64,000 bases of DNA from an uncultured Pelagibacteraceae bacterium (lineage in GTDB: Bacteria > Pseudomonadota > Alphaproteobacteria > Pelagibacterales > Pelagibacteraceae), in assembly GCA_902622795.1 (NCBI GenBank), contig CACNRD010000002.1:39190-103189 (forward strand), given 5' to 3'. Under the pieces are notes generated by a model. It saw nothing but the letters and a program-made list of their open reading frames with translations. It was not told where the DNA came from and searched no databases. Shown in pieces: positions 30,292 to 40,445 of this stretch; position 1 is the first letter of the stretch, and each line of letters begins with the position of its first letter. A program made the translations under genes and the position numbers.

Positions 30292-31374
30292 CTACTGACA
30301 CTGAGCTTTATTCATTAGATAGTGATCTAATAAAACACAATTCATCATTGCCTCACCAACAGGTACAGCTCTTATTCCAACACATGGATCATGCCTTCCT
30401 TTAACAGATATTGTTGTATTTTTTCCAAATTTATCGACAGTATTTCTTGTTGTTAAGATTGAAGATGTGGGTTTTACAGCAAATGAAGCAATAATTTCTT
30501 GTCCAGTTGAAATACCACCCAATATTCCGCCGGCATTATTTGAATTAAACCTTAATTTTTTACCTTTTTGTGAAATTTCATCTGAGTTTTGTTCACCACT
30601 TAGTTGTGCAGAATTCATTCCTGCACCAATATTAACTCCTTTAACAGCATTAATACTCATAAAACTAGATGCTATATCAGAGTCTAGTTTTGAGTAAATA
30701 GGTGCGCCCAATCCTACCGGAATTCCTCTCGCTCTTATTTCAATTACTGCACCGCATGATGATCCGGATTTTCTTACTCCTAATAAATATTTTTCCCAAA
30801 GTTTAAGCATCGATTTGTCAGGACAAAAAAATGGATTTTTTGAAATTATTTTGTCATTCCATTTGTTAGTATCGCACCCTAATATACCTAATTGAGTTAC
30901 AGCACCAACAACTTTGAATTTTTTACCCAATTTTTTTTGTAAGACTAACTTTGCTATTGCACCAGCTGCAACTCTTGATGCAGTTTCTCTTGCAGAGGAT
31001 CTTCCACCTCCTCTATAGTCTCTAATTCCATATTTTTTGAAGTAGGTAAAATCAGCGTGTCCAGGTCTAAATTTATCCTTAATATTTCCATAATCCTTGG
31101 ATCTCATATCTTTATTATAAATAATTAAAGATATTGGTGTACCAGTAGTTCTGCCGTCAAAAACTCCAGATAATATTTGAACTTTATCATCTTCTTTTCT
31201 TTGTGTCGTAAATTTTGATTGTCCTGGTTTTCTCTTATCCAGTTCTTTTTGTATATCTTTTTCACTTAAATTTATGTTTGGTGGACATCCATCAACGATA
31301 CAGCCAATAGCAGGACCATGAGATTCACCCCAAGTAGAGAAACGAAATAGCTTTCCAAATGTATTAAATGACAT
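30292..31374 (-). CDS. aroC: Chorismate synthase
   Basis: A 360-residue protein beginning [19 protein letters not shown], the invariant N-terminal motif, with [29 protein letters not shown] and a C-terminal [18 protein letters not shown]. It converts EPSP to chorismate using reduced FMN. It is monocistronic as seen, divergent from pdxH with a 33-bp AT-rich gap. Confidence 0.98.
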   Translation of the reverse strand: MSFNTFGKLFRFSTWGESHGPAIGCIVDGCPPNINLSEKDIQKELDKRKPGQSKFTTQRKEDDKVQILSGVFDGRTTGTPISLIIYNKDMRSKDYGNIKDKFRPGHADFTYFKKYGIRDYRGGGRSSARETASRVAAGAIAKLVLQKKLGKKFKVVGAVTQLGILGCDTNKWNDKIISKNPFFCPDKSMLKLWEKYLLGVRKSGSSCGAVIEIRARGIPVGLGAPIYSKLDSDIASSFMSINAVKGVNIGAGMNSAQLSGEQNSDEISQKGKKLRFNSNNAGGILGGISTGQEIIASFAVKPTSSILTTRNTVDKFGKNTTISVKGRHDPCVGIRAVPVGEAMMNCVLLDHYLMNKAQCQ

Positions 31375-31407
31375 TATTTATATTATATAGATTATTTTGT
31401 TTAAATT

Positions 31408-32034
31408 ATGAATCAAAAAAACTCACTTGGGCTAAATAGTTGTTTCTTGGATTTAGATGATCCAATTCATTTATTTGATACTTGGATGGAAGAGGCAAAA
31501 AAAACTGAGCCAAACGACCCAAACGCAGTAGCGTTAGCAACATCAAGTAAAAATAACTTCCCTTCGGTAAGAATGGTCTTATTAAAAGACTTCAATCAAA
31601 ATGGATTTGTATTTTATACAAATTTAGACAGTCAAAAAGGACATGAACTAAAACAAAATCCAAATGTAGCAATGTGCTTTCATTGGAAAAGTTTACTAAG
31701 ACAAATTAGAGTTAATGGCACTGTTTCATTGGTACCTAATGAAGTCGCAGATGATTATTATAATTCAAGAAGTTATGAAAGCAGAATAGGAGCATGGGCA
31801 TCTAAACAAAGTAAAGAACTCAAAGATAGAGATCAGTTAGATAATTCTATAGAAGAATATAAAAAAAAATATACAGACAAGAATAAGGTTCCAAGACCGA
31901 ACTATTGGTCAGGATGGAACTTATCTCCCTCAAGCATTGAATTCTGGCTTGATGGAGACAATAGGATTCATGAAAGATTAAAATATACAAAAAATTCTAA
32001 AGGACAATGGACCAAATCTCTTTTGAGCCCTTAA
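31408..32034 (+). CDS. pdxH: Pyridoxamine/pyridoxine 5'-phosphate oxidase
   Basis: A 208-residue FMN enzyme, slightly shorter than the E. coli one. Motifs in order: ALATSSKNNFPSVRMVLLKDF, FVFYTNLDSQKGHEL, RQIRVNGTVSLV, GAWASKQS and a C-terminal NRIHERLKYTK. It produces pyridoxal 5'-phosphate. The last 4 bp overlap the convergent polyprenyl synthase gene. Confidence 0.96.
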   Translation: MNQKNSLGLNSCFLDLDDPIHLFDTWMEEAKKTEPNDPNAVALATSSKNNFPSVRMVLLKDFNQNGFVFYTNLDSQKGHELKQNPNVAMCFHWKSLLRQIRVNGTVSLVPNEVADDYYNSRSYESRIGAWASKQSKELKDRDQLDNSIEEYKKKYTDKNKVPRPNYWSGWNLSPSSIEFWLDGDNRIHERLKYTKNSKGQWTKSLLSP

Positions 32035-33044
32035 AAACTTCTAGATAAGCTAAATGTTGTCAATTTTTTTAAAATTTCTTTTTCTTTAGTATCTTTAAAA
32101 ACACTTAATGAATTCGACGCAAGATTAATATAATGTTGTGCTTTCTGGTAGCACTCATTTATAATTTTATGCTTATTTATTAAAACAATTATTTTATCTA
32201 AATCATCTTTATCTCTTGTATCTTTACTAAACAAATTAATTAAATTATTTTTTTCCCTGATCTCCAGCTTCTGATAAAGTAAAATTATTGGAAGTGTAAT
32301 TTTTCCTTCAAAAAAATCTTGTCCTATTTTCTTTCCAAATAATTTAAGTTCAGCGTTGTAATCAAGTGTATCATCAGCAATTTGGAAAGTAAGTCCAAGA
32401 TTTCTACCATAAAACTCAAGAGCATCTTTTTCTTTTTTATTACTATCAGATAAAATTGCACCAACCTTTGTAGATGCTGCAAACAACTCAGCAGTTTTTG
32501 CAGAAATAATTTTTAGATAAGTCTCTTCTAACATATCTACTTCACCTTTATGTTGAAGCTGTAAAACTTCTCCTTGTGCTATTTTTGATGAAGTAGATGA
32601 TAATAATTTCAGAACTTCTATATTGCCATCTTCAACCATCATCTCAAAACATCTGCTTAGCAAATAGTCACCTAATAAAACTGACGAATGATTATTCCAA
32701 ACTTTATTTAAAGTTTCTTTTCCTCTCCTAACCGCACCTTCATCTATAACGTCATCATGCATTAGTGTTGCACTATGAATTAATTCAACACATGCAGCTA
32801 AATTCACATCTCTTGAACCTTTTGTATAACCACATAATTTTGCAGCTCCTAAAGTTAGTAGAGCTCTCAATCTTTTACCACCAGTTTTCAAATGATAGTC
32901 AGTCATTTTTTGAACTAGTTCTACATCGCTAATTAATTTATTTTTAATTTTTTCCTCAGTTAAAATAAGCTTATCTTCAAGAGAATCCTTTAGTTGAAAA
33001 TAAGAATTATTTATCTGATTTCGGAGCTGTACAACTGATCCCAT
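32031..33044 (-). CDS. ispB: Long-chain polyprenyl diphosphate synthase
   Basis: A 337-residue isoprenyl synthase. The first Asp-rich motif is HDDVIDEG, the second IADDTLDYN; GGKRLRALLTLG is the IPP-binding region. The residues before the first motif (ATLMHDDV) are small, as in octaprenyl or decaprenyl synthases, which provide the ubiquinone side chain. It is distinct from IspA at 27501. Transcribed leftward from the gap holding the promoter and inverted repeat at 33081-33120. Confidence 0.92.
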   Translation of the reverse strand: MGSVVQLRNQINNSYFQLKDSLEDKLILTEEKIKNKLISDVELVQKMTDYHLKTGGKRLRALLTLGAAKLCGYTKGSRDVNLAACVELIHSATLMHDDVIDEGAVRRGKETLNKVWNNHSSVLLGDYLLSRCFEMMVEDGNIEVLKLLSSTSSKIAQGEVLQLQHKGEVDMLEETYLKIISAKTAELFAASTKVGAILSDSNKKEKDALEFYGRNLGLTFQIADDTLDYNAELKLFGKKIGQDFFEGKITLPIILLYQKLEIREKNNLINLFSKDTRDKDDLDKIIVLINKHKIINECYQKAQHYINLASNSLSVFKDTKEKEILKKLTTFSLSRSF

Positions 33045-33080
33045 ATTAAAATTAAACTAGTATAATTAACTTTTATTTAT

Positions 33081-33120
33081 TACTTATCAATTGACGCACC
33101 TTATTCTTCAATTATAAGTA
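33081..33120. repeat. Inverted repeat between ispB and the S49 peptidase gene
   Basis: The left arm TACTTATCAATTGA (33081-33094) and the right arm TCAATTATAAGTA (33108-33120) are reverse complements apart from one extra base. A 13-base spacer lies between them. The repeat covers the predicted -35 and -10 boxes of the S49 gene, so it could be an operator, or simply an RNA hairpin. Confidence 0.7.
33091..33118 (+). promoter_or_regulatory. Candidate sigma-70 promoter of the S49-glyQ-glyS-ppdK run
   Basis: TTGACG (33091-33096) and TATAAG (33113-33118) are 16 bp apart, each one mismatch from consensus, ending 40 bp before the ATG at 33159. It is the best consensus promoter noticed in the window, and it lies inside an inverted repeat. 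Confidence 0.5.
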
Positions 33121-33158
33121 GACTTTATATTCAACTAATAATTCTATAAGAAATATTT

Positions 33159-33962
33159 ATGTTCTCTTTTTTTAAAAAGAAAAAAATAGTAGCTCACCTA
33201 AAACTTAGCGGTGTGATAGGAAATGCAGGAAAATTTAAACAAGGTATAGATTTTGCTGGCCAAGAGGAGATCATTAAAAAAGCTTTTTCATTGAAAAAAG
33301 CAAAATGTGTTGCAATTACTATAAATTCACCAGGTGGATCTCCTGTTCAATCCCATCTAATTTATAGTTTTATTAGACAGCAAGCAAAAAAAAATAACAA
33401 ACAAGTAATAGTATTTGCAGAGGATGTAGCAGCGTCTGGAGGCTATCTCATTGCATGTGCAGGTGATGAGATTTATGCAAACTCAAGTTCTATTATAGGA
33501 TCAATTGGAGTTATTTATTCTTCATTTGGTTTTACAGAATTAATAAAAAAAATTGGTGTTGAAAGAAGAGTTCATACTGCTGGCAAAAATAAAAGTACTC
33601 TTGATCCTTTTCTTGAAGAAAAAAATGAAGATATAGAAAGACTTAAAAACATTCAGTTAGACTTACATAAAGATTTTATTGATGTTGTTGAAAAAAGTAG
33701 AGGTACTAAATTACAAAAATCTGACGTAGAACTTTTTTCAGGTGAATTTTGGTCAGGAAGTAAATCAAAAACTTTAGGATTAATAGATGGAATAGGAAAT
33801 GCTCACGAAATTTTGAAAGAAAAATATGGAGATGATGTAATTATTAAAAAATTTGAAAAGACCAAAGGATGGTTAAGTCAAAAACTTTCTTCCTCTAATC
33901 AAATAGATCAATTTGCAAATATTTTAGATGAGAGGTCAATCTGGCAAAGATATGGTTTCTAA
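33159..33962 (+). CDS. S49 family peptidase (SppA/SohB-like)
   Basis: A 267-residue protein. The ClpP/crotonase fold is visible from residue 12; [18 protein letters not shown] forms the oxyanion region, the catalytic Ser is in [19 protein letters not shown], and the Lys base candidate is in [25 protein letters not shown] is typical of S49. There is no obvious signal peptide or membrane helix, unlike E. coli SppA, so a cytoplasmic or peripheral form is likely. It overlaps glyQ by 11 bp. Confidence 0.88.
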   Translation: MFSFFKKKKIVAHLKLSGVIGNAGKFKQGIDFAGQEEIIKKAFSLKKAKCVAITINSPGGSPVQSHLIYSFIRQQAKKNNKQVIVFAEDVAASGGYLIACAGDEIYANSSSIIGSIGVIYSSFGFTELIKKIGVERRVHTAGKNKSTLDPFLEEKNEDIERLKNIQLDLHKDFIDVVEKSRGTKLQKSDVELFSGEFWSGSKSKTLGLIDGIGNAHEILKEKYGDDVIIKKFEKTKGWLSQKLSSSNQIDQFANILDERSIWQRYGF

Positions 33963-34848
33963 AAATAAAAATAAGAATAAAAAAAAACAAAAACCAAAAT
34001 TTCAAACGTTTCAAGAAACTATTTTAAATCTTCAAAAATTTTGGAGTAAACAAGGGTGTATTATTCTTCAGCCATACGACATGGAAGTTGGAGCTGGTAC
34101 GTTCCATCCAGCTACAACTCTTAGATCATTGGGCACTCAGCCTTGGAAAGCCGCTTATGTTCAACCATCAAGAAGGCCAACAGACGGTAGATATGGTGAA
34201 AATCCCAATAGACTTCAACATTATTATCAGTTTCAAGTTTTGATTAAACCTTCACCTGAAAATATAAAAAAGCTATATCTAAATAGTCTTACTACAATTG
34301 GAATTCATCACAAAGATCATGATATCAGATTTGTTGAAGATGACTGGGAAAGTCCTACATTAGGTGCAGCTGGTTTAGGTTGGGAAGTTTGGTGTGATGG
34401 AATGGAGATTACTCAATTCACTTACTTTCAACAGATGGCAGGTTATGAATGCAAACCAGTCTCAGTAGAAATTACTTATGGTTTAGAGAGGATCTGTATG
34501 TTTACCCAGCAACAAAAAAATGTTTATGATTTGTTGTGGAATGATGAGGATGTAAAATATAGAGAAGTTTTTCATCAAGCTGAAAAAGAGTTTTCTGCTT
34601 ACAATTTCGAGCATGCAAATGTTGAACAATTATTCAAAATGTTTGATATGCATGAGTCAGAAGCAAAATCATTAGTTGAAAAAAAGGTTTCACTACCCGC
34701 GTATGATCAATGTTTAAAAGCAAGCCACGTATTTAACGTTTTAGATGCAAGGGGAGCAATAAGTGTTGCACAAAGAGCAGGTTATATTGGAAGAATTCGT
34801 GACATCACTAAGTCTGCTGCTGGGATCTGGATAGATAGTCAAAATTAA
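33952..34848 (+). CDS. glyQ: Glycyl-tRNA synthetase alpha chain
   Basis: A 298-residue class II synthetase subunit from the ATG at 33952; a start 24 bp earlier is possible but less likely given the normal length of ~300. After a lysine-rich N-terminus come [43 protein letters not shown], and [29 protein letters not shown]. It activates glycine together with GlyS, which follows after one base. Confidence 0.97.
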   Translation: MVSKNKNKNKKKQKPKFQTFQETILNLQKFWSKQGCIILQPYDMEVGAGTFHPATTLRSLGTQPWKAAYVQPSRRPTDGRYGENPNRLQHYYQFQVLIKPSPENIKKLYLNSLTTIGIHHKDHDIRFVEDDWESPTLGAAGLGWEVWCDGMEITQFTYFQQMAGYECKPVSVEITYGLERICMFTQQQKNVYDLLWNDEDVKYREVFHQAEKEFSAYNFEHANVEQLFKMFDMHESEAKSLVEKKVSLPAYDQCLKASHVFNVLDARGAISVAQRAGYIGRIRDITKSAAGIWIDSQN

Positions 34849-34849
34849 A

Positions 34850-36919
34850 ATGTCTGAGTTTTTTTTAGAACTATTTAGTGAGGAAATACCTGCAGGTCTT
34901 CAAAAAAATTTAAGGGAAAATTTATTGAAATCTTTTAATGATTTCTTTGACGAGAAATTTATTTCATTTAAAAGAAGTTCTTCCTATTCAACCCCGAATA
35001 GATTGGTAATATTATTTGAAGGACTTCAAAAACAAACAATTCTGAAGTCTGAGGAAATTAAAGGTCCTAGTACAAAAGCCCCAGATCTAGCTATAGAGGG
35101 CTTTATACGATCAAATCAAATTCTAAAACAAAATCTTTATGAAAAAGAAACTGAAAAAGGTAATTTTTTCTTCTTTAAAACAAAATCAAAAAAACTTTAT
35201 ACCCACGAGTTATTAGAAGAGTTTGTTCCAAAAATATTAAATAAAATTCAATGGAAAAAATCAATGCGTTGGGGGGAATTTAGTTTAAATTGGGGTAGAC
35301 CACTAAAGTCTATTTTGGCAATATTTAATAAAAAAACACTAATATTTAAATTTCATCATATTCAGTCATCTAATTTAACTTTTGTAGATAAAGATTTTGA
35401 AGAAAAGAAAATAAAATTTTCTAATTTTAAGAAATATAAAAATTTCTTTAAAAAAAAAAAAATAATAATTGACCCTGTTGAAAGAAAAAAAATTATTGAA
35501 AAAAAATTTCAATTACTTTTGAAAACAAAAAATATTGTTATAGAGCAAAATCCAAAGCTGTTGGAAGAAGTTGTTGATTTAATAGATCAACCCAATGTTC
35601 TTGTTTGTCAGTTTGATAAAAAGTTTTTAAAAATGCCAAAAGAGATCCTAATAATAACTATGCAATACCATCAAAAATATTTCCCTACTTTTGATAACAA
35701 AGGCGGTATTACAAATGAATTTTTAGTTGTTTCAAACAAAAAAGATCTAAAAGGGTTAATAAAGATAGGTAACGAGAGAGTAGTAGAAGCAAGACTTACT
35801 GATGCAAAGTTCTTTTGGCAAAAAGATAAATCTAAAAATTTAGTAAAACAAGTCTCAAATTTAAAATCTATGAATTATTTTAAAGGTTTAGGAAGTTATT
35901 TTGATAAAGTTCAAAGAATGAGAAAGCTAGCAGGAATGCTTTCAGATGAACTATTAATAAGCAAAGAAAAAGTTGAATTATCAGCATCAATCTCTAAAGT
36001 CGATTTATTATCTGAACTCGTGGGTGAATTTCCTGAGCTTCAAGGGATTATGGGTGGTTATTTTTCTGAGGCACAAGGTTTTGATAAGGATGTAGCACTA
36101 TCAATAAGTGAACAATATTTACCTTCAGGGTCTGGTTCTAAGGTTCCCAAAAAACCTTTTAGTATAGCACTAGCTCTATCAGATAAAATAGATACCCTTG
36201 TAGGTTTTTTTGGAGTTAACCAAAAGCCAACAAGTTCTAAAGACCCATTTGCTCTAAGAAGATTAACTTTAGGAGTAATTAGAATAATTGTAGAAAATAA
36301 AAATCATATTAAAATAAGAGATTTGATTAACTATTCAGCATCACTTTACATAGATCAAGGCTTCAAATTTGAAAATAAACTGCTTCAAAAAGAACTTTCT
36401 GAATTTCTAATGGACCGACTAAAATTCTATATGAAGGAAGAAAATATTCGTAATGATATTATTCAAGCATCTATCAATTCACATAATTTAGATCAACTTT
36501 TAGTAATTTTTGAAAAGGCAAAATATTTAGACAAAATAATTTCTAAATCAAATGGACACGAAATAATATCAAGCTATAAAAGAGCCTCAAACATCTTAGA
36601 AAGTGAGTTGAAAGGACAGAATTTGGGTCTTTCAAATACAACCGATCCTGGTGTTTTCAAGACAGATTTTGAAAAAAATTTGTTTAAAAAAATAAATGAT
36701 TTAAGGAAATATTTTTCTTCAATTAATAAAGATGAAGTTTATTCTGAAACTCTAGATAACTTACTAGATGCCAAAAAGGTAATTAACGATTTTTTTGATA
36801 ATGTTGTAGTCAATGACGTTGACCCAGGTATTCGAAAAAATAGACTAGAACTTATTCAAATCTTATGTAAAACCTTCAACAACTATGTTAACTTTTCTTT
36901 AGTAGACTCCCAAAAATGA
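34850..36919 (+). CDS. glyS: Glycyl-tRNA synthetase beta chain
   Basis: A 689-residue protein of normal length, starting with EFFLELFSEEIPAGLQ, and with MQYHQKYFPTFD, VEARLTDAKFFWQKD and FPELQGIMGGYFS. The C-terminal anticodon region has DPGIRKNRLELIQ. Codons near residue 202 are a run of 13 adenines (35450-35462), the longest such run I noticed in a coding region here, and any length change would break the gene. It overlaps ppdK by 4 bp. Confidence 0.97.
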   Translation: MSEFFLELFSEEIPAGLQKNLRENLLKSFNDFFDEKFISFKRSSSYSTPNRLVILFEGLQKQTILKSEEIKGPSTKAPDLAIEGFIRSNQILKQNLYEKETEKGNFFFFKTKSKKLYTHELLEEFVPKILNKIQWKKSMRWGEFSLNWGRPLKSILAIFNKKTLIFKFHHIQSSNLTFVDKDFEEKKIKFSNFKKYKNFFKKKKIIIDPVERKKIIEKKFQLLLKTKNIVIEQNPKLLEEVVDLIDQPNVLVCQFDKKFLKMPKEILIITMQYHQKYFPTFDNKGGITNEFLVVSNKKDLKGLIKIGNERVVEARLTDAKFFWQKDKSKNLVKQVSNLKSMNYFKGLGSYFDKVQRMRKLAGMLSDELLISKEKVELSASISKVDLLSELVGEFPELQGIMGGYFSEAQGFDKDVALSISEQYLPSGSGSKVPKKPFSIALALSDKIDTLVGFFGVNQKPTSSKDPFALRRLTLGVIRIIVENKNHIKIRDLINYSASLYIDQGFKFENKLLQKELSEFLMDRLKFYMKEENIRNDIIQASINSHNLDQLLVIFEKAKYLDKIISKSNGHEIISSYKRASNILESELKGQNLGLSNTTDPGVFKTDFEKNLFKKINDLRKYFSSINKDEVYSETLDNLLDAKKVINDFFDNVVVNDVDPGIRKNRLELIQILCKTFNNYVNFSLVDSQK

Positions 36920-39573
36920 AAAAACTAATTTTAAATTTTAAATCTAAAGATAGCAAAAAAATTAAATTCCCCAAAAATTTTTTGGGTGGAAAAGGTGCTA
37001 ATCTTTCAGAAATGGGTCGAATGGGCTTACCAGTCCCACCTGGATTTACTATTTCTACAAAAGTATGTGATTTATTTTATAGAGATAAAAAAAAACTTAA
37101 TAAAAATATAATTACATCAATTAAAAAAGAATTAAAGGTTGTTGAAAAAGAAGTTTCAAAAAAATTTGGTGATTTAAAAAATCCATTATTACTTTCAGTA
37201 AGATCTGGAGCAAGAGTTTCTATGCCTGGTATGATGGATACAATTTTAAATTTAGGATTAAACGATAAAACTGTTAAAGCTCTAGCGTCAAAAACCTCTA
37301 ATGGTCGATTTGCCAAAGATAGTTACAGAAGGTTTATTCAAATGTATGGCAATGTGGTAATGGGTGTTGAGGGGTATCATTTTGAAGAATTAATCGAAAA
37401 TTATAAACTTACAAAGGGTGTTTTGTTAGACACAGATTTAGATGAAAATGACTGGGATGGACTAATTGAGGATTTTAAAAGAACAGTTAAGGAAAAAGCA
37501 GATAGAGATTTTCCACAAGATGTTCATGAACAGTTGTTAGGAGCAATCAGTGCAGTATTTTTGTCTTGGGATAGTAAGAGAGCAAAAATCTATAGAAAAT
37601 TAAATCACATACCTGCAGAGTGGGGTACAGCGGTTAATGTTCAATCAATGGTTTTTGGAAACATGGGAGACGACTGTGCAACTGGTGTTGTTTTTACAAG
37701 AAATCCATCAACCGGTGAAAATGAAATTTATGGAGAATATTTAATTAATGCACAAGGAGAAGATGTTGTAGCTGGAACAAGAACTCCACAATACATAACT
37801 AAAAAAGCTAGACAAAATGCTAAAGTTAAAGATTTATCAATGGAAGAATCTATGCCTAAAGTTTACAAACAACTTTACAAGATCCTAAAAAAATTAGAGA
37901 AGCATTACAAAGATATGCAAGATGTAGAGTTTACAGTTGAAAATAAAAAGCTGTGGATGCTTCAAACACGTTCTGGAAAAAGAACTGCAAAATCTGCAGT
38001 TAGAATTGCAGTTAACATGGTTAAAGAAAAATTAATTTCAAAAAAAGAGGCTGTGTTAAGAATTGATCCACATTCACTTGACACACTTCTTCATCCAACT
38101 CTAGACGAAAAAAGTTCAATAAATATAATTGCAAATGGCCTACCTGCTTCACCAGGTGCTGCAAGTGGTAAAGTTGTATTCACATCTGAAGAGGCAGAAA
38201 GGCTAACATCCATGATGCAGGACGCAATATTAGTTAGAGTGGAAACCTCTCCAGAAGATATACAAGGAATGCATGCAGCTAAAGGAATATTAACTGCAAG
38301 AGGAGGGATGACAAGTCATGCAGCAGTCGTAGCAAGAGGAATGGGAAGGCCTTGTGTTTCTGGGTCAAGTGAAATTGATATCAATTATGAAAATAAGTCA
38401 TTTAAAACAGCATCAATTGAAATTAAAGAAGGAGATATAATAACTATAGACGGCTCAACAGGAAGAATAATCGAAGGCACTGTTGCCACTGTAAAGCCAG
38501 AAATATCTGGTGATTTTTCAAAATTAATGTCGTGGGCTGATAGTTACAGAAAATTAAATGTAAGAACAAATTCAGAAACTCCAAAAGATACTAAAACTGC
38601 TAAAGACTTCGGTGCTGAAGGCATTGGACTTTGTAGAACTGAACACATGTTTTTTGATGAAGAAAGAATTATATCTGTTAGGGAAATGATCCTATCTAAA
38701 ACTAAAGAAGACAGAGGTAAAGCTTTAGATAAACTCTTACCACATCAAAAAAAAGACTTTATTGAAATTTTCAAGATTATGAACGGCTTACCAGTTACAG
38801 TAAGATTGTTAGATCCTCCGCTACACGAATTTTTACCAAGAACAAATAAAGAAATCAGCGAATTAGCAGAAATTGTTAATCTTTCGATAAAAGAAATTGA
38901 AACAAGGATAGAAGAACTTCATGAACAAAACCCAATGTTAGGTCACAGAGGTTGTAGATTAGCTATATCATTTCCTGAAATATATGAGATGCAATGTAGA
39001 GCAATTTTTGAGGCATTATGTGAGCTTAAAAAAAGTAACATTAAGTCAGCTTTTCCTGAAATAATGATTCCTCTAGTTTCTACAGAGGCTGAAATTAAAA
39101 TAATGAAAGATTTAGTCAAAAGGATAGCAACTATAGTTCAAAAAGAAAATAAATTAAAAATAGACTTTATGGTTGGTACAATGATTGAGCTTCCAAGAGC
39201 AGCCATTAAGGCAAAAGAAATAGCAAAACATGCAGAATTCTTCAGTTTTGGAACAAATGATTTAACTCAAACCACTTTTGGAATAAGTAGAGATGATAGT
39301 GGAAAATTTTTAAATGATTACTTAGAAAATAAAATATTTTCTATTGATCCTTTCGTATCAATTGATGGAGGGGTTTCAGATTTAGTTGAGATTGCTGTAG
39401 CAAAAGGTAAGAGCCAAAATAAAAAGATCAAACTTGGTATATGCGGAGAGCATGGAGGCGATCCTAAAAGTATTTCTTTTTGTGCCAAAGTAGGACTTAA
39501 TTATGTTTCTTGTTCACCTTATAGAGTTCCAATTGCTAGATTAGCGGCTGCACAGGCAGAACTTAAAAAATAA
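36916..39573 (+). CDS. ppdK: Pyruvate, phosphate dikinase
   Basis: An 885-residue protein, the typical length. Order of domains: nucleotide-binding half (GGKGANLSEMGRMGLPVPPGFT, SVRSGARVSMPGMMDT), the phosphohistidine domain with the catalytic His in GGMTSHAAVVARGMGRPC, and the PEP/pyruvate TIM barrel with GTNDLTQ and GICGEHGGDP. It interconverts pyruvate and PEP using ATP and phosphate, reversibly, which suits a gluconeogenic carbon flow with the tkt-gap-pgk-fba operon. It ends the S49-glyQS run. Confidence 0.98.
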   Translation: MKKLILNFKSKDSKKIKFPKNFLGGKGANLSEMGRMGLPVPPGFTISTKVCDLFYRDKKKLNKNIITSIKKELKVVEKEVSKKFGDLKNPLLLSVRSGARVSMPGMMDTILNLGLNDKTVKALASKTSNGRFAKDSYRRFIQMYGNVVMGVEGYHFEELIENYKLTKGVLLDTDLDENDWDGLIEDFKRTVKEKADRDFPQDVHEQLLGAISAVFLSWDSKRAKIYRKLNHIPAEWGTAVNVQSMVFGNMGDDCATGVVFTRNPSTGENEIYGEYLINAQGEDVVAGTRTPQYITKKARQNAKVKDLSMEESMPKVYKQLYKILKKLEKHYKDMQDVEFTVENKKLWMLQTRSGKRTAKSAVRIAVNMVKEKLISKKEAVLRIDPHSLDTLLHPTLDEKSSINIIANGLPASPGAASGKVVFTSEEAERLTSMMQDAILVRVETSPEDIQGMHAAKGILTARGGMTSHAAVVARGMGRPCVSGSSEIDINYENKSFKTASIEIKEGDIITIDGSTGRIIEGTVATVKPEISGDFSKLMSWADSYRKLNVRTNSETPKDTKTAKDFGAEGIGLCRTEHMFFDEERIISVREMILSKTKEDRGKALDKLLPHQKKDFIEIFKIMNGLPVTVRLLDPPLHEFLPRTNKEISELAEIVNLSIKEIETRIEELHEQNPMLGHRGCRLAISFPEIYEMQCRAIFEALCELKKSNIKSAFPEIMIPLVSTEAEIKIMKDLVKRIATIVQKENKLKIDFMVGTMIELPRAAIKAKEIAKHAEFFSFGTNDLTQTTFGISRDDSGKFLNDYLENKIFSIDPFVSIDGGVSDLVEIAVAKGKSQNKKIKLGICGEHGGDPKSISFCAKVGLNYVSCSPYRVPIARLAAAQAELKK

Positions 39574-39658
39574 TTTACTTTTATTTAAATCAAATATTTA
39601 TAATTAAAAACAATTGCTTTTCTTACAGCACCTGTTTTTTTGAGGTATACCCATATGA

Positions 39659-39856
39659 ACTCCTGATTGGTCAGAAAGTAGAAGAGTGCCTTTTTTCCAA
39701 GCACTGGAACAATATCAAGAAGGAAATGATTTGTTATATTTAAAAGATGATTTGAGGGCAAAATTTCTTCAAAACATAATCGATGATTTTGCTAATGATA
39801 TAATAGGTGGAGACATATACGTAAAAAAAAAAAGATATAGATATCTGCAAAACTAA
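39659..39856 (+). pseudogene. Probable remnant of a small unidentified protein
   Basis: The 334-bp gap after ppdK holds no intact gene. After an in-frame TGA (39656-39658), a 65-codon open frame ends at TAA 39854-39856. It contains TPDWSESRRVPFFQALEQYQ and ends IIGGDIYVKKKRYRYLQN, which reads like normal protein. The frame continues sensibly upstream as GIPI before the TGA, so TGA may replace a Trp codon. A GTG at 39686 could start a 56-residue protein instead. I recognise no family. Other upstream frames are stop-rich. Confidence 0.45.
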
Positions 39857-39907
39857 TGTTATTTATATATGTAATTATAGTAGATTAAATAAAATATTAT
39901 AAAATTT

Positions 39908-40294
39908 ATGAATAATAAAAAAAATTTACCTTCAAATAAAAACTTTGGAATTGTCTTTTCTATAGTCTTTTTAATATTAGCATTATATCCCTTATTAAAA
40001 GATGGAGAAATTAGAGTTTGGTTTATTGTAATTTCTTTAATTTTTTTGAATTTAGCTTTGGTAAATTCTAAACTTTTAACACCTTTAAATAATTTATGGT
40101 TTAAGTTTGGAGTTTTTTTGGGAAAAATAATTTCTCCTATAATTATGGGAATAATATTTTTTTTAGTCGTAACACCTATAGGTATTTTTATGCGAGGGCT
40201 TGGAAAAGATGTCTTAAATTTGAAATATAATAATAATAAATCTTACTGGATTAAAAAAAATGATCCAAAAAGTAAAATGAAAAATCAATTTTAA
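39908..40294 (+). CDS. SxtJ-family membrane protein
   Basis: A 128-residue protein with four hydrophobic segments at about 14-31, 36-52, 66-82 and 84-96 (IMGIIFFLVVTPIGIFMRG). The pattern with a C-terminal TPIG.F.R..GKD..N block matches the SxtJ family, first named in saxitoxin gene clusters. Function is unknown. The ATG of the next gene follows directly, and a carbamoyltransferase comes after that, the same trio found in other bacteria. Confidence 0.75.
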   Translation: MNNKKNLPSNKNFGIVFSIVFLILALYPLLKDGEIRVWFIVISLIFLNLALVNSKLLTPLNNLWFKFGVFLGKIISPIIMGIIFFLVVTPIGIFMRGLGKDVLNLKYNNNKSYWIKKNDPKSKMKNQF

Positions 40295-40444
40295 ATGAGT
40301 TTTATAAAGGAATTTTGGGAGTTTTTAAAAGTAAGAAAAAAATATTGGCTATTACCAATTATTATTGTCCTTGCTTTATTTGGGGGATTAATAGTGTTAA
40401 CCCAAGGTTCAGCAGTGGCTCCGTTCATTTATACAATATTTTAA
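40295..40444 (+). CDS. DUF5989/SxtK-like single-pass small protein
   Basis: A 49-residue ORF with its ATG directly after the SxtJ stop and its TAA one base before the carbamoyltransferase GTG. It has a basic N-terminus (EFWEFLKVRKKYWLLP), one membrane helix, and a short QGSAVAPFIYTIF tail. This is the DUF5989 pattern, found beside SxtJ and carbamoyltransferases. It is easily missed because of its size. Likely a membrane partner of its neighbours; mechanism unknown. Confidence 0.8.
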   Translation: MSFIKEFWEFLKVRKKYWLLPIIIVLALFGGLIVLTQGSAVAPFIYTIF

Positions 40445-40445
40445 A

